Shown here piece by piece: positions 17,204 through 26,709 of a stretch of DNA of 64,000 bases (position 1 is the first letter of the stretch; each line of letters begins with the position of its first letter). This DNA is from Cyclobacterium salsum (GTDB taxonomy: Bacteria > Bacteroidota > Bacteroidia > Cytophagales > Cyclobacteriaceae). The notes below the pieces were generated by a model, which ran no database searches, had not been told where the DNA came from, and saw only the letters and a program-made list of their open reading frames with translations. The stretch lies in assembly GCF_010119245.1 (NCBI RefSeq), contig NZ_WNKG01000005.1:391330-455329 (forward strand), in the 5' to 3' direction. The position numbers and the translations under genes were made by a program.

Positions 17204-19975
17204 TCAAAAATTATCAAAAAAGGACCGTCTTCTGGATACTTTTAGATCTCTCAATATATTGGATTTCACGCGTATGTCGATATTGTAGGAGGTAAATCTG
17301 CCAAAAGGCACCCAATTGACATTCATTTGCCAGCAGTGCAGATCCCTGGCAATACCGATCATGGTTTGGGTGATCTTGGCTGCTGCCAGATCATATCCGG
17401 AGTTGAAATTAATTTTCCATTTTTCCGAAAGGCTCAGATCTCCGGATAAATTGACTGCCTGGGTAATGTTTGTTGACCCGGTAGTAGCTTTGCTGTAACT
17501 AAGATTGTAACTGAAGTTCATGTTCCAGGGAATAGACCAGTCAATATACTGACTAGGGTCATTGGCGATCCGGTTGATTTCGTTTTCCACAAATTCATCC
17601 ATTTGTCCTCCCTGATTTAAAAATTCATTGGTAAGTTCGTCCCGAACCTCTCCCGGGGATTGTTCCGTTTTACTGGGGTTGAGGCTGCCATTGATATTTA
17701 GGGAGGCCCTGCGGATGGTACCCAGACCTTGTCCTCTTTTCCAGGCAAATTCATTGACTCGGCGAGTCACCTGCTGCTCTCCATTGGTGAAAGTTCTGGT
17801 GGCGTAAGGGTCAAAGTTTGCATTCAGGTTTACCGATAATTTCTTGTCAAAAAGAGTGGTTCGGGTGTTGAAATTCAACGGAGCCAGATTGAAAGAATCC
17901 ACGGCGAAGTTATAGCCGGTCGATACGTTTAAGGTTTGAAGGATGGGTACTTTCTTGGTTTCGGCTTCTGCCGTATCGCTTTCAGTTCTCACCTTGGCTT
18001 CCACCACATTCCGGATACTGATAGTCAAGGCCTTGGATTCACCCATGGGGGCTCCTCCGTAAATAAAGCCCTGGTAGCGGGAAAGTCGTTGCATACGGCC
18101 GCTGCTGTTGGTTTGCACTTCCTGGTAATATCCGTACTTGGGATCTGAAAAATCCGGCGTACTGGTAAAGCCAAAAGTAGGCTGCATGTGGTGACGGATG
18201 GCCTCGATTTTTGACCCCTCCCGAAAGGTGTAGAAGCCATAAATATTGGTTGACAGGTTAAAGGAGGAATTGTAATAATTAATCCGGTTGAAGCCGTTTT
18301 CCAGTATACGATCCAGCCGTTCTTCGGCAGGATTATAGTAGTAATTTATCCGATCAAGGTACCAGATTTCAGTAAAATTCATGGAAGCTGTTCCTGTGAA
18401 AAAGCGGAAAAGACTGAAATTAGATGAAATGGGGACGGTATGTCGAAAGCCATTGTCCGCGTCACGAAGCAATTGCGGGAGATTGGCAAAGGTAAAAGGA
18501 AGCACATCCGGAGCGGAAGGCTGTCCCAGCTCCTCAATTTGTTGTTGCAAGTTGGGGTCCACTCCCAATTCCGGTGTAATCCGGTTGTTGATCGAATTTT
18601 GGGCATTAAAATTCCAGGCAACATTCAATGTTTTCAGGGGTTCGAAGCGAATGTTTCGAAAGGGGTTTTGGCGGTTCATATTTACTGCCACATCCGGAAG
18701 CAGTAGGTTTACTTCGTCGGTTACCTGATTTTGGGAATGCCGGAGGTTAGCAGACATGCTAAAGGGGGTGCCGGTAAAGGTTTTGCTGTAGGAAATATTG
18801 GAAGAGAAGTCAGATTGCTGGTTTTGCTGAAAATTCCCTTGATTCAAAATATTATCGTTATACGATTTGGTTCCAAAGTTAGCGGATGCCGAGAAGCGGG
18901 AATTGCCTCTTGTCTCTGGGTTGTGATTCCAGCGAAACCAAAAGGCATCGTATTCAAGTGGTTGCTCGGCTGTTTCAGGGCTCTGGAATTTCTGGTAGTC
19001 GATATTCAGCCCACCTCTATATCGGTACCTTTTATTATAAACGGAGGCTGTTTTCAGTCCATAGCCTCCTTTAGAGAAGATTTCTCCCGTCACCCGGGTA
19101 TGAACGTAATCATTGAACGCAAAGTAGTACCCAAAGTCCCTAAGGAAAAAGCCACGTCGCTGCTCCTCTCCGTAGGAAGGGAAGATAATCCCGGAGGTTT
19201 GTTCTTCCGGCGTATCCGGAATGACTCCAAAAGGAAGTCCCAAAGGTGTTGGAATGTTATTAAAATACAGGTTGAAAGGTCCTGAAATCACGTGTTTGCC
19301 GCGAACGGACTTGATTTTGGAAGAGGAGATATGCCAATGTGGTTCGACCAGATCACAGGTCGTGTAAAAACCATTGCTCAGATATACGGATCCATCTTTG
19401 GTTTTTTTTACGGTTTCTCCACGTAGCAGCCCTTCATCCTGTTGGGTCACCACATCGGAAATGATGGCTTTTTGACTTTCAAAATTATAGCGCATCTGTT
19501 TTCGGATCTCGTAGGTGCTGTTGCCTTCTTTAAAGACAGGGTTTCCCTGGGCCACGCCGGTACTGTCTTCCAGACCGGAGGCAAACAATTCTGAATTCTC
19601 CCAGTCAATAATGATGTAATCGGCATCCAGCCGGATGTTGCCGTATTCAAACCAGGCTCCTTTATACAGGAAGACTTTGTTTTGGGAAAAATCAGAAATA
19701 ATGCTGTCTTCGGCGTAATAATTGATAGTGGTAGTTATATCTCCGATTTCTTCCTGGATGGCTGCCTCCAGTTCTTCGGGGGATATCTGTAGGATACTAT
19801 CGGGAAGGGTAGGAAGCAGGGTATCGGACTCCACTGTAGGTCGTCCCAGGCTATCTGGTGCGGCTAGTTCCAATTCGCCGGAGCTGTCTTTTTCGGTTTC
19901 CTGACCAAACACCGCCTGCCCAAAAAGCGTAAGGATACCTATGGAAAGAAAAGCGCGGGTAAGATAATGCACCAA
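17204..19975 (-). CDS. lptD: LPS-assembly protein LptD-like outer membrane protein
   Basis: 923 residues. A putative outer-membrane LPS transport protein of the Bacteroidota LptD/OstA type. After a signal peptide (about residues 1-24, ending AVFGQ) comes an acidic linker, then an OstA-like beta-jellyroll (about 80-260, NKVFLYKGAWFEYGNIRLDADYI and GNPVFKEGNSTYEIRKQMRYN), then a long beta-barrel with alternating aromatic strands. GLPFGVIPDTPEEQTSGIIFP marks the conserved junction. The frame starts with TTG at 19975 or GTG at 19972; there is no ATG before residue 160. It is divergent from the amidase gene across 60 bases. Confidence 0.88.
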   Translation of the reverse strand: MVHYLTRAFLSIGILTLFGQAVFGQETEKDSSGELELAAPDSLGRPTVESDTLLPTLPDSILQISPEELEAAIQEEIGDITTTINYYAEDSIISDFSQNKVFLYKGAWFEYGNIRLDADYIIIDWENSELFASGLEDSTGVAQGNPVFKEGNSTYEIRKQMRYNFESQKAIISDVVTQQDEGLLRGETVKKTKDGSVYLSNGFYTTCDLVEPHWHISSSKIKSVRGKHVISGPFNLYFNNIPTPLGLPFGVIPDTPEEQTSGIIFPSYGEEQRRGFFLRDFGYYFAFNDYVHTRVTGEIFSKGGYGLKTASVYNKRYRYRGGLNIDYQKFQSPETAEQPLEYDAFWFRWNHNPETRGNSRFSASANFGTKSYNDNILNQGNFQQNQQSDFSSNISYSKTFTGTPFSMSANLRHSQNQVTDEVNLLLPDVAVNMNRQNPFRNIRFEPLKTLNVAWNFNAQNSINNRITPELGVDPNLQQQIEELGQPSAPDVLPFTFANLPQLLRDADNGFRHTVPISSNFSLFRFFTGTASMNFTEIWYLDRINYYYNPAEERLDRILENGFNRINYYNSSFNLSTNIYGFYTFREGSKIEAIRHHMQPTFGFTSTPDFSDPKYGYYQEVQTNSSGRMQRLSRYQGFIYGGAPMGESKALTISIRNVVEAKVRTESDTAEAETKKVPILQTLNVSTGYNFAVDSFNLAPLNFNTRTTLFDKKLSVNLNANFDPYATRTFTNGEQQVTRRVNEFAWKRGQGLGTIRRASLNINGSLNPSKTEQSPGEVRDELTNEFLNQGGQMDEFVENEINRIANDPSQYIDWSIPWNMNFSYNLSYSKATTGSTNITQAVNLSGDLSLSEKWKINFNSGYDLAAAKITQTMIGIARDLHCWQMNVNWVPFGRFTSYNIDIRVKSNILRDLKVSRRRSFFDNF

Positions 19976-20035
19976 TAATTTCTGTTTGCTTTAAAAATTT
20001 CTAAATTTTGCGTAAAGTTAAGGTTATTAACGTTT

Positions 20036-20836
20036 ATGAAACGAACCAGGTTGAAAAATATTCTTTTAATTTCATTGCTCTCTGTAGCCTTTGTTTTTTC
20101 CGCTTTTACCAGGGTAGGAGAGAAAAAAACAGAGTTTAAACTTCGACGAATCGTTATTGACGCAGGGCATGGAGGAAAAGACCCTGGAACGATCGGTTCT
20201 ACTTCCCGTGAAAAAGACGTCGTCCTGGCCCTGGCACTTAAAGTAGGGGGCTACGTGGAGGAATTATTGCCGGAGGTAGAAGTGATTTATACCCGTACCA
20301 CAGACAGGTTTATCGAATTGAAGGAGCGGGCCAATATCGCCAACCGAAACAGGGCTGATCTTTTTATCTCCATCCATTGCAATGCCACCACTTCCTCCCG
20401 GGTTCATGGCACCGAAACGTTTGTTATGGGGAACAAAAATTTCAACGCTAATTTTGAAATTGTCAAACGGGAAAATGCGGTGATCTTGCTGGAGGATGAC
20501 TATCAGGAGAATTACGAGGGTTTTGACCCCCAGTCGCCTGAATCCTATATGATGTTTAACCTGATGCAAAAAGCTTATTTTTCCAATAGTTTATCTCTGG
20601 CCGAGAAAATTGAAACCGACTTTTCCACACGCGTTAATCGACACTCAAGGGGGGTAAAGCAAGCACCCTTTTATGTGTTGTGGACCACCAGCATGCCCAG
20701 TGTTTTGATCGAGGCGGGTTTCCTTTCCAATAATAGTGAGGAACGCTATCTAAACAGTAAAAGCGGCCAAACCTTTGTTGCATCCGGCATTTTCCGCGCA
20801 ATCAAAGCTTACAAAGAAGAGATCGAATCCTTGTAA
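20036..20836 (+). CDS. N-acetylmuramoyl-L-alanine amidase (Amidase_3)
   Basis: 266 residues with an N-terminal signal or anchor (about 9-25). A zinc amidase that cleaves the bond between N-acetylmuramic acid and the peptide stem of peptidoglycan. Zinc-binding and catalytic blocks are present: VIDAGHGGKDPGTIG, RTTDRFIELKERANIAN, DLFISIHCNATTSS and the C-terminal catalytic glutamate in SVLIEAGFLSN. It lacks extra SPOR or LysM domains. It acts in the periplasm, probably in cell separation, and shares its upstream region with lptD. Confidence 0.9.
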   Translation: MKRTRLKNILLISLLSVAFVFSAFTRVGEKKTEFKLRRIVIDAGHGGKDPGTIGSTSREKDVVLALALKVGGYVEELLPEVEVIYTRTTDRFIELKERANIANRNRADLFISIHCNATTSSRVHGTETFVMGNKNFNANFEIVKRENAVILLEDDYQENYEGFDPQSPESYMMFNLMQKAYFSNSLSLAEKIETDFSTRVNRHSRGVKQAPFYVLWTTSMPSVLIEAGFLSNNSEERYLNSKSGQTFVASGIFRAIKAYKEEIESL

Positions 20837-20934
20837 CGCTGGAGCGCTAACAATTCGGCCCGGAAGGTAGGCTCAAGGAGAAATTAAGAAAAAATAGTAC
20901 CTTGGGTAAGTAAAATTAAGAAGTAGTTTATTTG

Positions 20935-21783
20935 ATGGACAGTCAGCTAACAGACAAGGAATTAAACGCGCTGGTTTCCTTATTGGATGATAACGATCAG
21001 GAAATCAAGGATCACGTCAGGGGAAAAATCATTTCATTGGGAAATGATGTGATCCCTTTTTTGGAAAACAAATGGGAAAGCTCTTTTAACCCCGAGTTGC
21101 AAAAAGAAATAGAGGAACTGGTACACGAGCTGCAGATAAACCTGCTTCGGCAACGCCTGGAAGAATGGAAAAACTCGGAGGAAAAAGAACTACTTGAAGG
21201 GCTCTGGATCATCAACACCTATTTGTACCCCGAATTGGAGTTCGAGCAGTTAAATGCCATCATGCAGCAAATCTATTTTCAGGTCTGGACCAATTTCAAA
21301 AACGAACTTTCGGTTTATGATAAAATTAAGCTGATCAACAATGTTTTGTTCAATGACCTGAAGTTTTCGGCTAACACCAAGAATTTTCATAGTCCTGGGA
21401 ACAGCATGATTAAAACCGTTCTGGAAACCAAGAAGGGAAATCCCATTAGCCTCTGTTCCGTGTATTTATTGGTGGCCAGAAAACTCGGATTACCCATATA
21501 TGGTGTCAACCTGCCAAACCTATTCGTGCTAACGTATAAATCCGGTAAATTCAAATTTTATATCAACGCTTTCAACAAAGGGCTGATTTTTACCCGGCAG
21601 GATATTAATAATTACCTGGAACACCTTAAACTGGAGCCGCAGCCAGCCTATTATGAACCCTGTGAAAACACGGATATCATCCGGAGAATGTTAAGAAACC
21701 TGGTGTTTGCCTTTGATAAAATCGGCGAAGTTGATAAGAGCAAGGAAATTAAGGGATTGCTTGAAATTCTCGATAGGGATTAG
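20935..21783 (+). CDS. Transglutaminase-like protein of the SirB1/YchA family
   Basis: 282 residues, soluble. The central block PGNSMIKTVLETKKGNPISLCSVYLLVARKLGLPIYGVNLP corresponds to the SirB1/YchA-type transglutaminase-like domain, with a preceding helical region and a C-terminal TPR-like tail (FAFDKIGEVDKSKEI). The biochemical role of this family is unknown. The ATG at 20935 is preferred over an immediately preceding TTG. Its stop overlaps the convergent redoxin-like gene by four bases. Confidence 0.75.
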   Translation: MDSQLTDKELNALVSLLDDNDQEIKDHVRGKIISLGNDVIPFLENKWESSFNPELQKEIEELVHELQINLLRQRLEEWKNSEEKELLEGLWIINTYLYPELEFEQLNAIMQQIYFQVWTNFKNELSVYDKIKLINNVLFNDLKFSANTKNFHSPGNSMIKTVLETKKGNPISLCSVYLLVARKLGLPIYGVNLPNLFVLTYKSGKFKFYINAFNKGLIFTRQDINNYLEHLKLEPQPAYYEPCENTDIIRRMLRNLVFAFDKIGEVDKSKEIKGLLEILDRD

Positions 21784-22358
21784 AGCATGCTTCGGATGTT
21801 GCATCCTACGGCCCGGGTAACGGCCGGTCCGGGCCTTTTTCTGGACAAAATGGCTTCGATTGCATTATCCAGGTATTGAACGGAAACGCTCGCAGGGGAC
21901 TGGGCGTTGTTGTCAATGGCACCTTTGTAAGCGATCGAATAGCCTGTCGGCCCGGAGGAGATGACCACGGCTTCGGGAATTTTTCTTACACCCGTTTGCC
22001 GGGTAAATTCCTGCTCGCTGTCCATTAGAAATGGAATTCCTGCATCTCGGGCCCAGGTTAGCTGTTGCATGCGTTGCTGATTCTCCTCTTCCATCCAGGA
22101 ATGGGGATTAACAAGAGCAAAAAATACATTTTCGCCTGAGTATTGCCGATGCAGGTCTAGAATTCTTTCCTCATATAACCTCGCATAGGGACAATTAAGG
22201 CTGGTAACGATAAAAACCATGGTCGTAGCCGAGCTCTGTTCCGATATAGATACAGGCTGCCCTGAATAGGCATCTATCAGTTCGATGTGCGCCATTTCCT
22301 GTCCCCAGACCAGGGAAACACAAAAAAAATATACCAGAAAACATCCAAAACGTCGCAT
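21780..22358 (-). CDS. Thioredoxin-fold (AhpC/redoxin-like) secreted protein
   Basis: 192 residues with a signal peptide (about 1-19, ending VWGQ) and a thioredoxin-like domain. The active-site region reads TSLNCPYARLYEERI: a single cysteine where thioredoxins have CxxC, which is more like a peroxiredoxin-type nucleophile. A later IPEAVVISSGPTGYSIAYKG matches the cis-proline and strand region of the fold. I expect a periplasmic thiol protein of unknown substrate. Only one further cysteine occurs, near the C-terminus (AVGCNI). Confidence 0.7.
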   Translation of the reverse strand: MRRFGCFLVYFFCVSLVWGQEMAHIELIDAYSGQPVSISEQSSATTMVFIVTSLNCPYARLYEERILDLHRQYSGENVFFALVNPHSWMEEENQQRMQQLTWARDAGIPFLMDSEQEFTRQTGVRKIPEAVVISSGPTGYSIAYKGAIDNNAQSPASVSVQYLDNAIEAILSRKRPGPAVTRAVGCNIRSML

Positions 22359-22394
22359 GGAACAAGTTTTTTAATTAAACAAAGATAAAAAAAA

Positions 22395-23024
22395 TCACCA
22401 GATGGTATAGGTGAGAATGATATCATTTTCGGAGATGACCTTGACAGAATAGTGGTGGTCCGCAAAATCCGTCCCGTATATTTTCCCTTTGATCACGGAT
22501 TCGTTTCGGGTAAAGGGCTGTAGCAGGATGTTTTGCCGTAAGCTGATGCCCTTCCTGCCCTGGCATTTAAAAATGGTTTCTTTCACCGACCAGGCCAGCG
22601 AATACAGGTAAGGATCCTTGCCTAAAAAATCCATTTCTTTCGGGTCCAGGTATTTTTTTCCAAGAGGAACGGTTTTTTCCCGCACCTTTTCCAGATCTAT
22701 TCCCACCGGCATTTCTTTGTGAAAGATGGCGGCTGCCAAATCGCCATGGTGTGTAAGGGAAACAAAACCATATCCGTCCATGGTGTGTGATTTTCCATGG
22801 GAGTCTTTGTAAAAGCCCGGATAAGGGAGTTGAATGCTTTCCAGGGCGAGCTTTATGGCCATTCTAGCTCCTTTCCATTCCATTTTTTTTTGGAGGTGGC
22901 TAATATTGGCCAGGGAAAGTTTTTCACGAAAGCTTAAAAAGTCCATTGGAAGGGTACTGGATTCCTGAATATTGTTGACAGCAAAAGCAGATAAAGGGCT
23001 AATTTTTTCTATTTTTGTTTGCAT
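22395..23024 (-). CDS. 4'-phosphopantetheinyl transferase superfamily protein
   Basis: 209 residues. Transfers the phosphopantetheine arm of CoA to acyl or peptidyl carrier proteins. The two Sfp/AcpS-superfamily signatures are present: FVSLTHHGDLAAAIF with PVGIDLEKVREK for magnesium and CoA binding, and LAWSVKETIFKCQGRKGI. It is of the Sfp-like two-domain length. No carrier protein or synthase lies near, so the substrate may be the housekeeping ACP. It is divergent from the WD40 gene, whose possible earliest ATG overlaps its own start codon (CATG at 23022-23025). Confidence 0.85.
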   Translation of the reverse strand: MQTKIEKISPLSAFAVNNIQESSTLPMDFLSFREKLSLANISHLQKKMEWKGARMAIKLALESIQLPYPGFYKDSHGKSHTMDGYGFVSLTHHGDLAAAIFHKEMPVGIDLEKVREKTVPLGKKYLDPKEMDFLGKDPYLYSLAWSVKETIFKCQGRKGISLRQNILLQPFTRNESVIKGKIYGTDFADHHYSVKVISENDIILTYTIW

Positions 23025-23067
23025 GGTTACTCAAAATGAGCTGGGTGATAAAGATAGATTGCAATAT

Positions 23068-23982
23068 ATGCCAAAAATTCAAGTAAATAAACTCCACACA
23101 TTACGAGGTCACAACCATTCTGTCTTTGCCCTGTGCGGGGGGGTGTCTCCGGAGCTTTTTTACACGGGTTCGGGAGATGGTATGGTGGTCGGCTGGGATC
23201 TCCGGGAGCCAAAGGATGGAATTTTGTTAGCAAAACTACCCCATTCAGTTTACGCACTTGCCATCGACAAAAAGCGGAACTTGCTCTTTATTGGCCATAA
23301 TTTTGAAGGCGTTCATGCGATAGATCTGACAAATAATCAAGAAGCTTGGTCGCTGAAAATCACCTCCAGTGCGATATTTGATTTAAAAGTGGTAGATGAC
23401 ATGCTTTTGGTCGCCACTGGGGATGGCGTGCTGGTGGTTTTGGATATTGAAGCCCGTTCTCCACTCAAGCATTTGAAAATCAGCGACAAATCATTACGGG
23501 TGCTTTCAGTGGATCCCCTTCGCCGGCAGTTCAGTGTAGGAGCCAGCGATCATCAGGTAACGGTGTTTGAATGGGAAGAATGGAAGCCGGTCGCCAAAAT
23601 GGAAGGACATAGCAATTCGGTATTTGCACTGGAATATGCCCCGAATGGCAAAACCCTGATCAGTGGAGGTAGGGATGCCTTGCTCAAATTTTGGGATACC
23701 TCTGATTTTAGCCAGTTGTCCAGTGTGGCCGCCCATATGTATGCCATCAATTACCTGTCTTTTCGAAAAGACGGAAGGTATTTTGTAACTTGTAGCATGG
23801 ACAAATCGATCAAGCTTTGGGACGCATCCGAATATAAATTACTTAAAGTAATCGATAAGGCCAGGCATGCAGGACATGGTACTTCGATAAATAAAGTAAT
23901 CTGGTCGGACTATAAGGATCAGGTGGTTGCTATCAGCGATGATAAAACCATATCGATTTGGGATATACACATTAGCCAATGA
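23068..23982 (+). CDS. WD40 repeat protein
   Basis: 304 residues made almost wholly of WD40-type beta-propeller repeats, for example LRGHNHSVFALCGG, MEGHSNSVFALEYAPNGKTLISGGRDALLKFWD, SFRKDGRYFVTCSMDKSIKLWD and the final VVAISDDKTISIWD. About seven blades fit the length. There is no signal peptide, so it is probably a cytoplasmic scaffold. ATG 23068 begins right before the first blade. An upstream in-frame ATG at 23023 lies six bases after a TATTTTTG promoter-like element and is also possible. It is first in a same-strand run with the DivIVA-like gene, folB and a DUF4268 gene. Confidence 0.85.
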   Translation: MPKIQVNKLHTLRGHNHSVFALCGGVSPELFYTGSGDGMVVGWDLREPKDGILLAKLPHSVYALAIDKKRNLLFIGHNFEGVHAIDLTNNQEAWSLKITSSAIFDLKVVDDMLLVATGDGVLVVLDIEARSPLKHLKISDKSLRVLSVDPLRRQFSVGASDHQVTVFEWEEWKPVAKMEGHSNSVFALEYAPNGKTLISGGRDALLKFWDTSDFSQLSSVAAHMYAINYLSFRKDGRYFVTCSMDKSIKLWDASEYKLLKVIDKARHAGHGTSINKVIWSDYKDQVVAISDDKTISIWDIHISQ

Positions 23983-24019
23983 ATTCCGCCGTTATTGCAG
24001 TGGATTTAAAAACAACGAG

Positions 24020-24877
24020 ATGAAAATAACACCCCTGGATATCCGCCAAAAGACCTTTGAAAAGAATTTCAGAGGATACGACAAAGAGGAAGTAGCGGCA
24101 TTTATGAATTACCTTTCTCAGGAATGGGAAAAACTAATCGAAGAAAAAAATGCGCTAAAAGCCAAATACGAGCAGGCAGAAAAGGAAGCGTCCAAGTTAA
24201 GAGAAGTGGAGCAGTCCCTTTTTAAAACCCTCAAAACTGCTGAAGATACCGGTGCCAGTATCATCGAACAAGCCAATAAAACGGCAGAACTTATCCTGAA
24301 AGAGGCTCAGATGAATGCAGATGCACTCAATGCAGAGTCTAAAAATAAAGCGAGAAACGTGGTTGATCAGGCGGAGTCCCAGGCCAAAAATATCATCGAA
24401 GATTTGAAAGAAGATGTGCAATTGCTCGTGGATAATTACGAGAAATTGCAATCTCAAAGGGATTATCTATTAAAAAACCTTAAAAAAACAGCCGCCGAGA
24501 CCCTGGAAAATGTGAAAACCGTACAAGACGATTTTAGTGAAATTGATGCCGGAGCCCATACGCGGATGGTGAAGGATCTGCAACGGAAAGATTCCTATTA
24601 TTCCGCCCTGAGCAGGGAGTCCAAAAGGGCTAGCCCATCTGAAACCAGTGAGGAATCTTCTTCTACTTATTCCTGGCAGCAACCTGTTCCTGGTAATTCT
24701 CCCAAGGAAGAACCCGACTCCCCGGAAACTAAGGACGTAGATCTTTCTGAGATAAGCCCCTCAGAGGTACCGTCCGAATCAACAGGTCAGCCGAAAGATC
24801 CCATTCGAAAAAAAAACGAGTCTGAAGACAATACCGAAAAGAAGCAATCCGGATCTTTTTTTGACCAGTTTGACTGA
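24020..24877 (+). CDS. DivIVA-domain coiled-coil protein
   Basis: 285 residues. The N-terminus KITPLDIRQKTFEKNFRGYD with EEVAAFMNYLSQEWE is a DivIVA-type membrane-curvature-sensing start. A long heptad coiled coil follows (about 40-190) and then a disordered, Ser/Glu/Pro-rich tail ending FFDQFD. Such proteins are thought to organise cell poles or division sites. The start at 24020 is used because the DivIVA motif begins there; a longer frame overlaps the WD40 gene. The stop overlaps the folB start (TGATG). Confidence 0.82.
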   Translation: MKITPLDIRQKTFEKNFRGYDKEEVAAFMNYLSQEWEKLIEEKNALKAKYEQAEKEASKLREVEQSLFKTLKTAEDTGASIIEQANKTAELILKEAQMNADALNAESKNKARNVVDQAESQAKNIIEDLKEDVQLLVDNYEKLQSQRDYLLKNLKKTAAETLENVKTVQDDFSEIDAGAHTRMVKDLQRKDSYYSALSRESKRASPSETSEESSSTYSWQQPVPGNSPKEEPDSPETKDVDLSEISPSEVPSESTGQPKDPIRKKNESEDNTEKKQSGSFFDQFD

Positions 24878-25242
24878 TGGGTAAGGTTTCGTTAGAAGGT
24901 ATTGAATTTCACGCCTATCATGGTGTTTTTTCCGAAGAAAAAAAATTGGGCAACCGTTTCACAGTAGACGTGCATGTCGAAACGGATTTTCGTCAGGCAA
25001 TGCTTCATGACGACCTCAAGAAAACCGTGGATTATTTTAAACTTTATCAGATCGCAAAAGGTCACATGCAGGTCCCTGTAAAATTATTGGAGCACCTGGC
25101 CCACTTGATGATTCAGGATATATTGAAAGTATATCCGGACACCCCAAAGATCTGTGTGATCATAAAAAAGCACAATCCCGCACTTGGTGGGGTGGTAAAC
25201 TATTCGGTGGTAGAAGTTAATTATCCACAGGACTACCAATAA
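24877..25242 (+). CDS. folB: Dihydroneopterin aldolase
   Basis: 121 residues, the usual length. It converts dihydroneopterin to hydroxymethyl-dihydropterin and glycolaldehyde in folate synthesis. The signature GIEFHAYHGVFSEEKKLGNRF and the catalytic lysine region VIIKKHNPALGG are present. It overlaps the end of the DivIVA-like gene by one base and is followed six bases later by the DUF4268 gene, so all are probably cotranscribed. Confidence 0.92.
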   Translation: MGKVSLEGIEFHAYHGVFSEEKKLGNRFTVDVHVETDFRQAMLHDDLKKTVDYFKLYQIAKGHMQVPVKLLEHLAHLMIQDILKVYPDTPKICVIIKKHNPALGGVVNYSVVEVNYPQDYQ

Positions 25243-25248
25243 AGTTAC

Positions 25249-25710
25249 ATGTACACCAAAAACGAGGTCAGCAAGTTAAAGCAGGAGTTCTGGACCGCAT
25301 TCGGTGGATATATGAAGCCGGTGCCCTCTGCCGACGGTACTCCTGTAAATTGGAAAAACTATAAAACCGGAATTCGCCACATTTATTTCCGCATGTCTGC
25401 CGAGAGGGATGGGGCTTGTGTTGCCATCGAAATACGGCATCCTGACCCGGATATCGGAGAAATCTTTTTTGAACAGCTTCTTTCTTTGCGAAGATTACTG
25501 GAAAATGAACTGGAAGAATCCTGGACCTGGCTACCTGCCAGAGAAGCAGAAACGGTAAATACCAGTTATAAGGTGGAAAAATGCCTGTCGGAAGTGAATG
25601 TGTTGGATAAAAACGATTGGCCTGAAATCATTTCTTTTTTGAAGCCCCGGATCATTGGATTAGATGCCTTTTGGTCACAGGCACAATATGGCTTTGAGGG
25701 ACTAGGTTGA
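25249..25710 (+). CDS. DUF4268-family protein
   Basis: 153 residues. The pattern FWTAFGGYMKPVPSADG, a middle IRHIYFRMSAERDGACVAIEI and a C-terminal FWSQAQYGFEGLG fits the DUF4268 family, seen often in Bacteroidota and of unknown function. It has no signal peptide or membrane segment. It is the last gene of the WD40-divIVA-folB run and faces the convergent iron-sulfur gene. Confidence 0.7.
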   Translation: MYTKNEVSKLKQEFWTAFGGYMKPVPSADGTPVNWKNYKTGIRHIYFRMSAERDGACVAIEIRHPDPDIGEIFFEQLLSLRRLLENELEESWTWLPAREAETVNTSYKVEKCLSEVNVLDKNDWPEIISFLKPRIIGLDAFWSQAQYGFEGLG

Positions 25711-25736
25711 AGGCGGAAAGCCTCTAGCCATTTAGA

Positions 25737-26051
25737 TTAGGCATCGTGTCTTTTCGGTATCTCAGGATTGGTGAATACAAAGCCCCGGGCCTCATTGCTC
25801 TCATGAAAATCTACCTCCATGCCCATCAGAAACATGACGTGCTTTTTTTCTATCAATACAGAGAGCCCCTCCACGTCAAATTGCTGATCTCCTTCCCGGC
25901 TCTGGTCAAATCCCAGTGCATAGGATACACCTCCGCAGCCACCACCTTTGACCCCTACCCGTAAAGCGTAATTTTCGGGAATATTCTTGTTGGTGATGAT
26001 GTTTTTGATCTCACTCAGTGCCCGGGATGTAATGTGAATCGGTATCCGCAT
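25737..26051 (-). CDS. HesB/IscA-family iron-sulfur protein lacking the C-terminal CxC
   Basis: 104 residues of the A-type iron-sulfur carrier fold. The first conserved cysteine is present in GVKGGGCGGVSYALGFD. The usual C-terminal CGCG motif is absent: the protein ends ARGFVFTNPEIPKRHDA. The family member is otherwise of normal length. Similar variants occur in Bacteroidota as far as I recall, so the loss is probably not a truncation. Whether it still carries a cluster is uncertain. Confidence 0.85.
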   Translation of the reverse strand: MRIPIHITSRALSEIKNIITNKNIPENYALRVGVKGGGCGGVSYALGFDQSREGDQQFDVEGLSVLIEKKHVMFLMGMEVDFHESNEARGFVFTNPEIPKRHDA

Positions 26052-26161
26052 GTTCAGAAAAGGTCAAACTTTTGAGAATGGTTCAAAATTACCAGAGAAA
26101 TGCCGACGGACATAGCATAAATTGACAATATTTTGGATATTGTGATTTAAAACAGCATCGA

Positions 26162-26683
26162 ATGGAATCCCTGATACAGATAGCGAGTATAGTCCTTCCT
26201 GCCGGATTGGTAATCTATGGTATGTTTATCATTGCGGTATCATTTTTGAAGAAGGAAAAAGAAATGAAATGGCTTGATTTAAAAACAAAAAACACGGAAT
26301 TATTGCTACCCATGCGTTTGCAGGCGGGGGAGCGGTTGTGTCTGCTGATGGAGCGCATTTCGCCAAACAATCTGGTTCGCAGGATAAACGAACCCGGATT
26401 CACCGCCGGAGAGTTGCACAGCAGATTGGTAGAGGAAGTCAGGAATGAATTTAATCATAACCTATCTCAGCAGGTATACTTTTCGGATGACACCTGGGAG
26501 TCCGTTCGAACGGCTGTGGAGCAGACACTTTCCCTCATCAATCGGTCCTACCAGCAGGTAGATGGGAACGAAAAAAGCCTGGAACTGGCAAAAAGAATAT
26601 TTCAGTTTGCCTTAGAGCAGGAAAAGGATATCATTGCTCTGGCACTAAAAAGAATCAAGGATGAAATTCGGGTGTACTATTGA
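26162..26683 (+). CDS. Hypothetical protein with N-terminal membrane segment
   Basis: 173 residues. One membrane segment at about residues 9-28, followed by a charged helical domain with no motif I can name. It is probably a membrane-anchored cytoplasmic protein conserved among Bacteroidota. It lies 26 bases before the YkvA-like gene on the same strand and begins a run that continues to dtd. Confidence 0.6.
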   Translation: MESLIQIASIVLPAGLVIYGMFIIAVSFLKKEKEMKWLDLKTKNTELLLPMRLQAGERLCLLMERISPNNLVRRINEPGFTAGELHSRLVEEVRNEFNHNLSQQVYFSDDTWESVRTAVEQTLSLINRSYQQVDGNEKSLELAKRIFQFALEQEKDIIALALKRIKDEIRVYY

Positions 26684-26709
26684 TACTCGTACAAATCATA
26701 TACATAATT

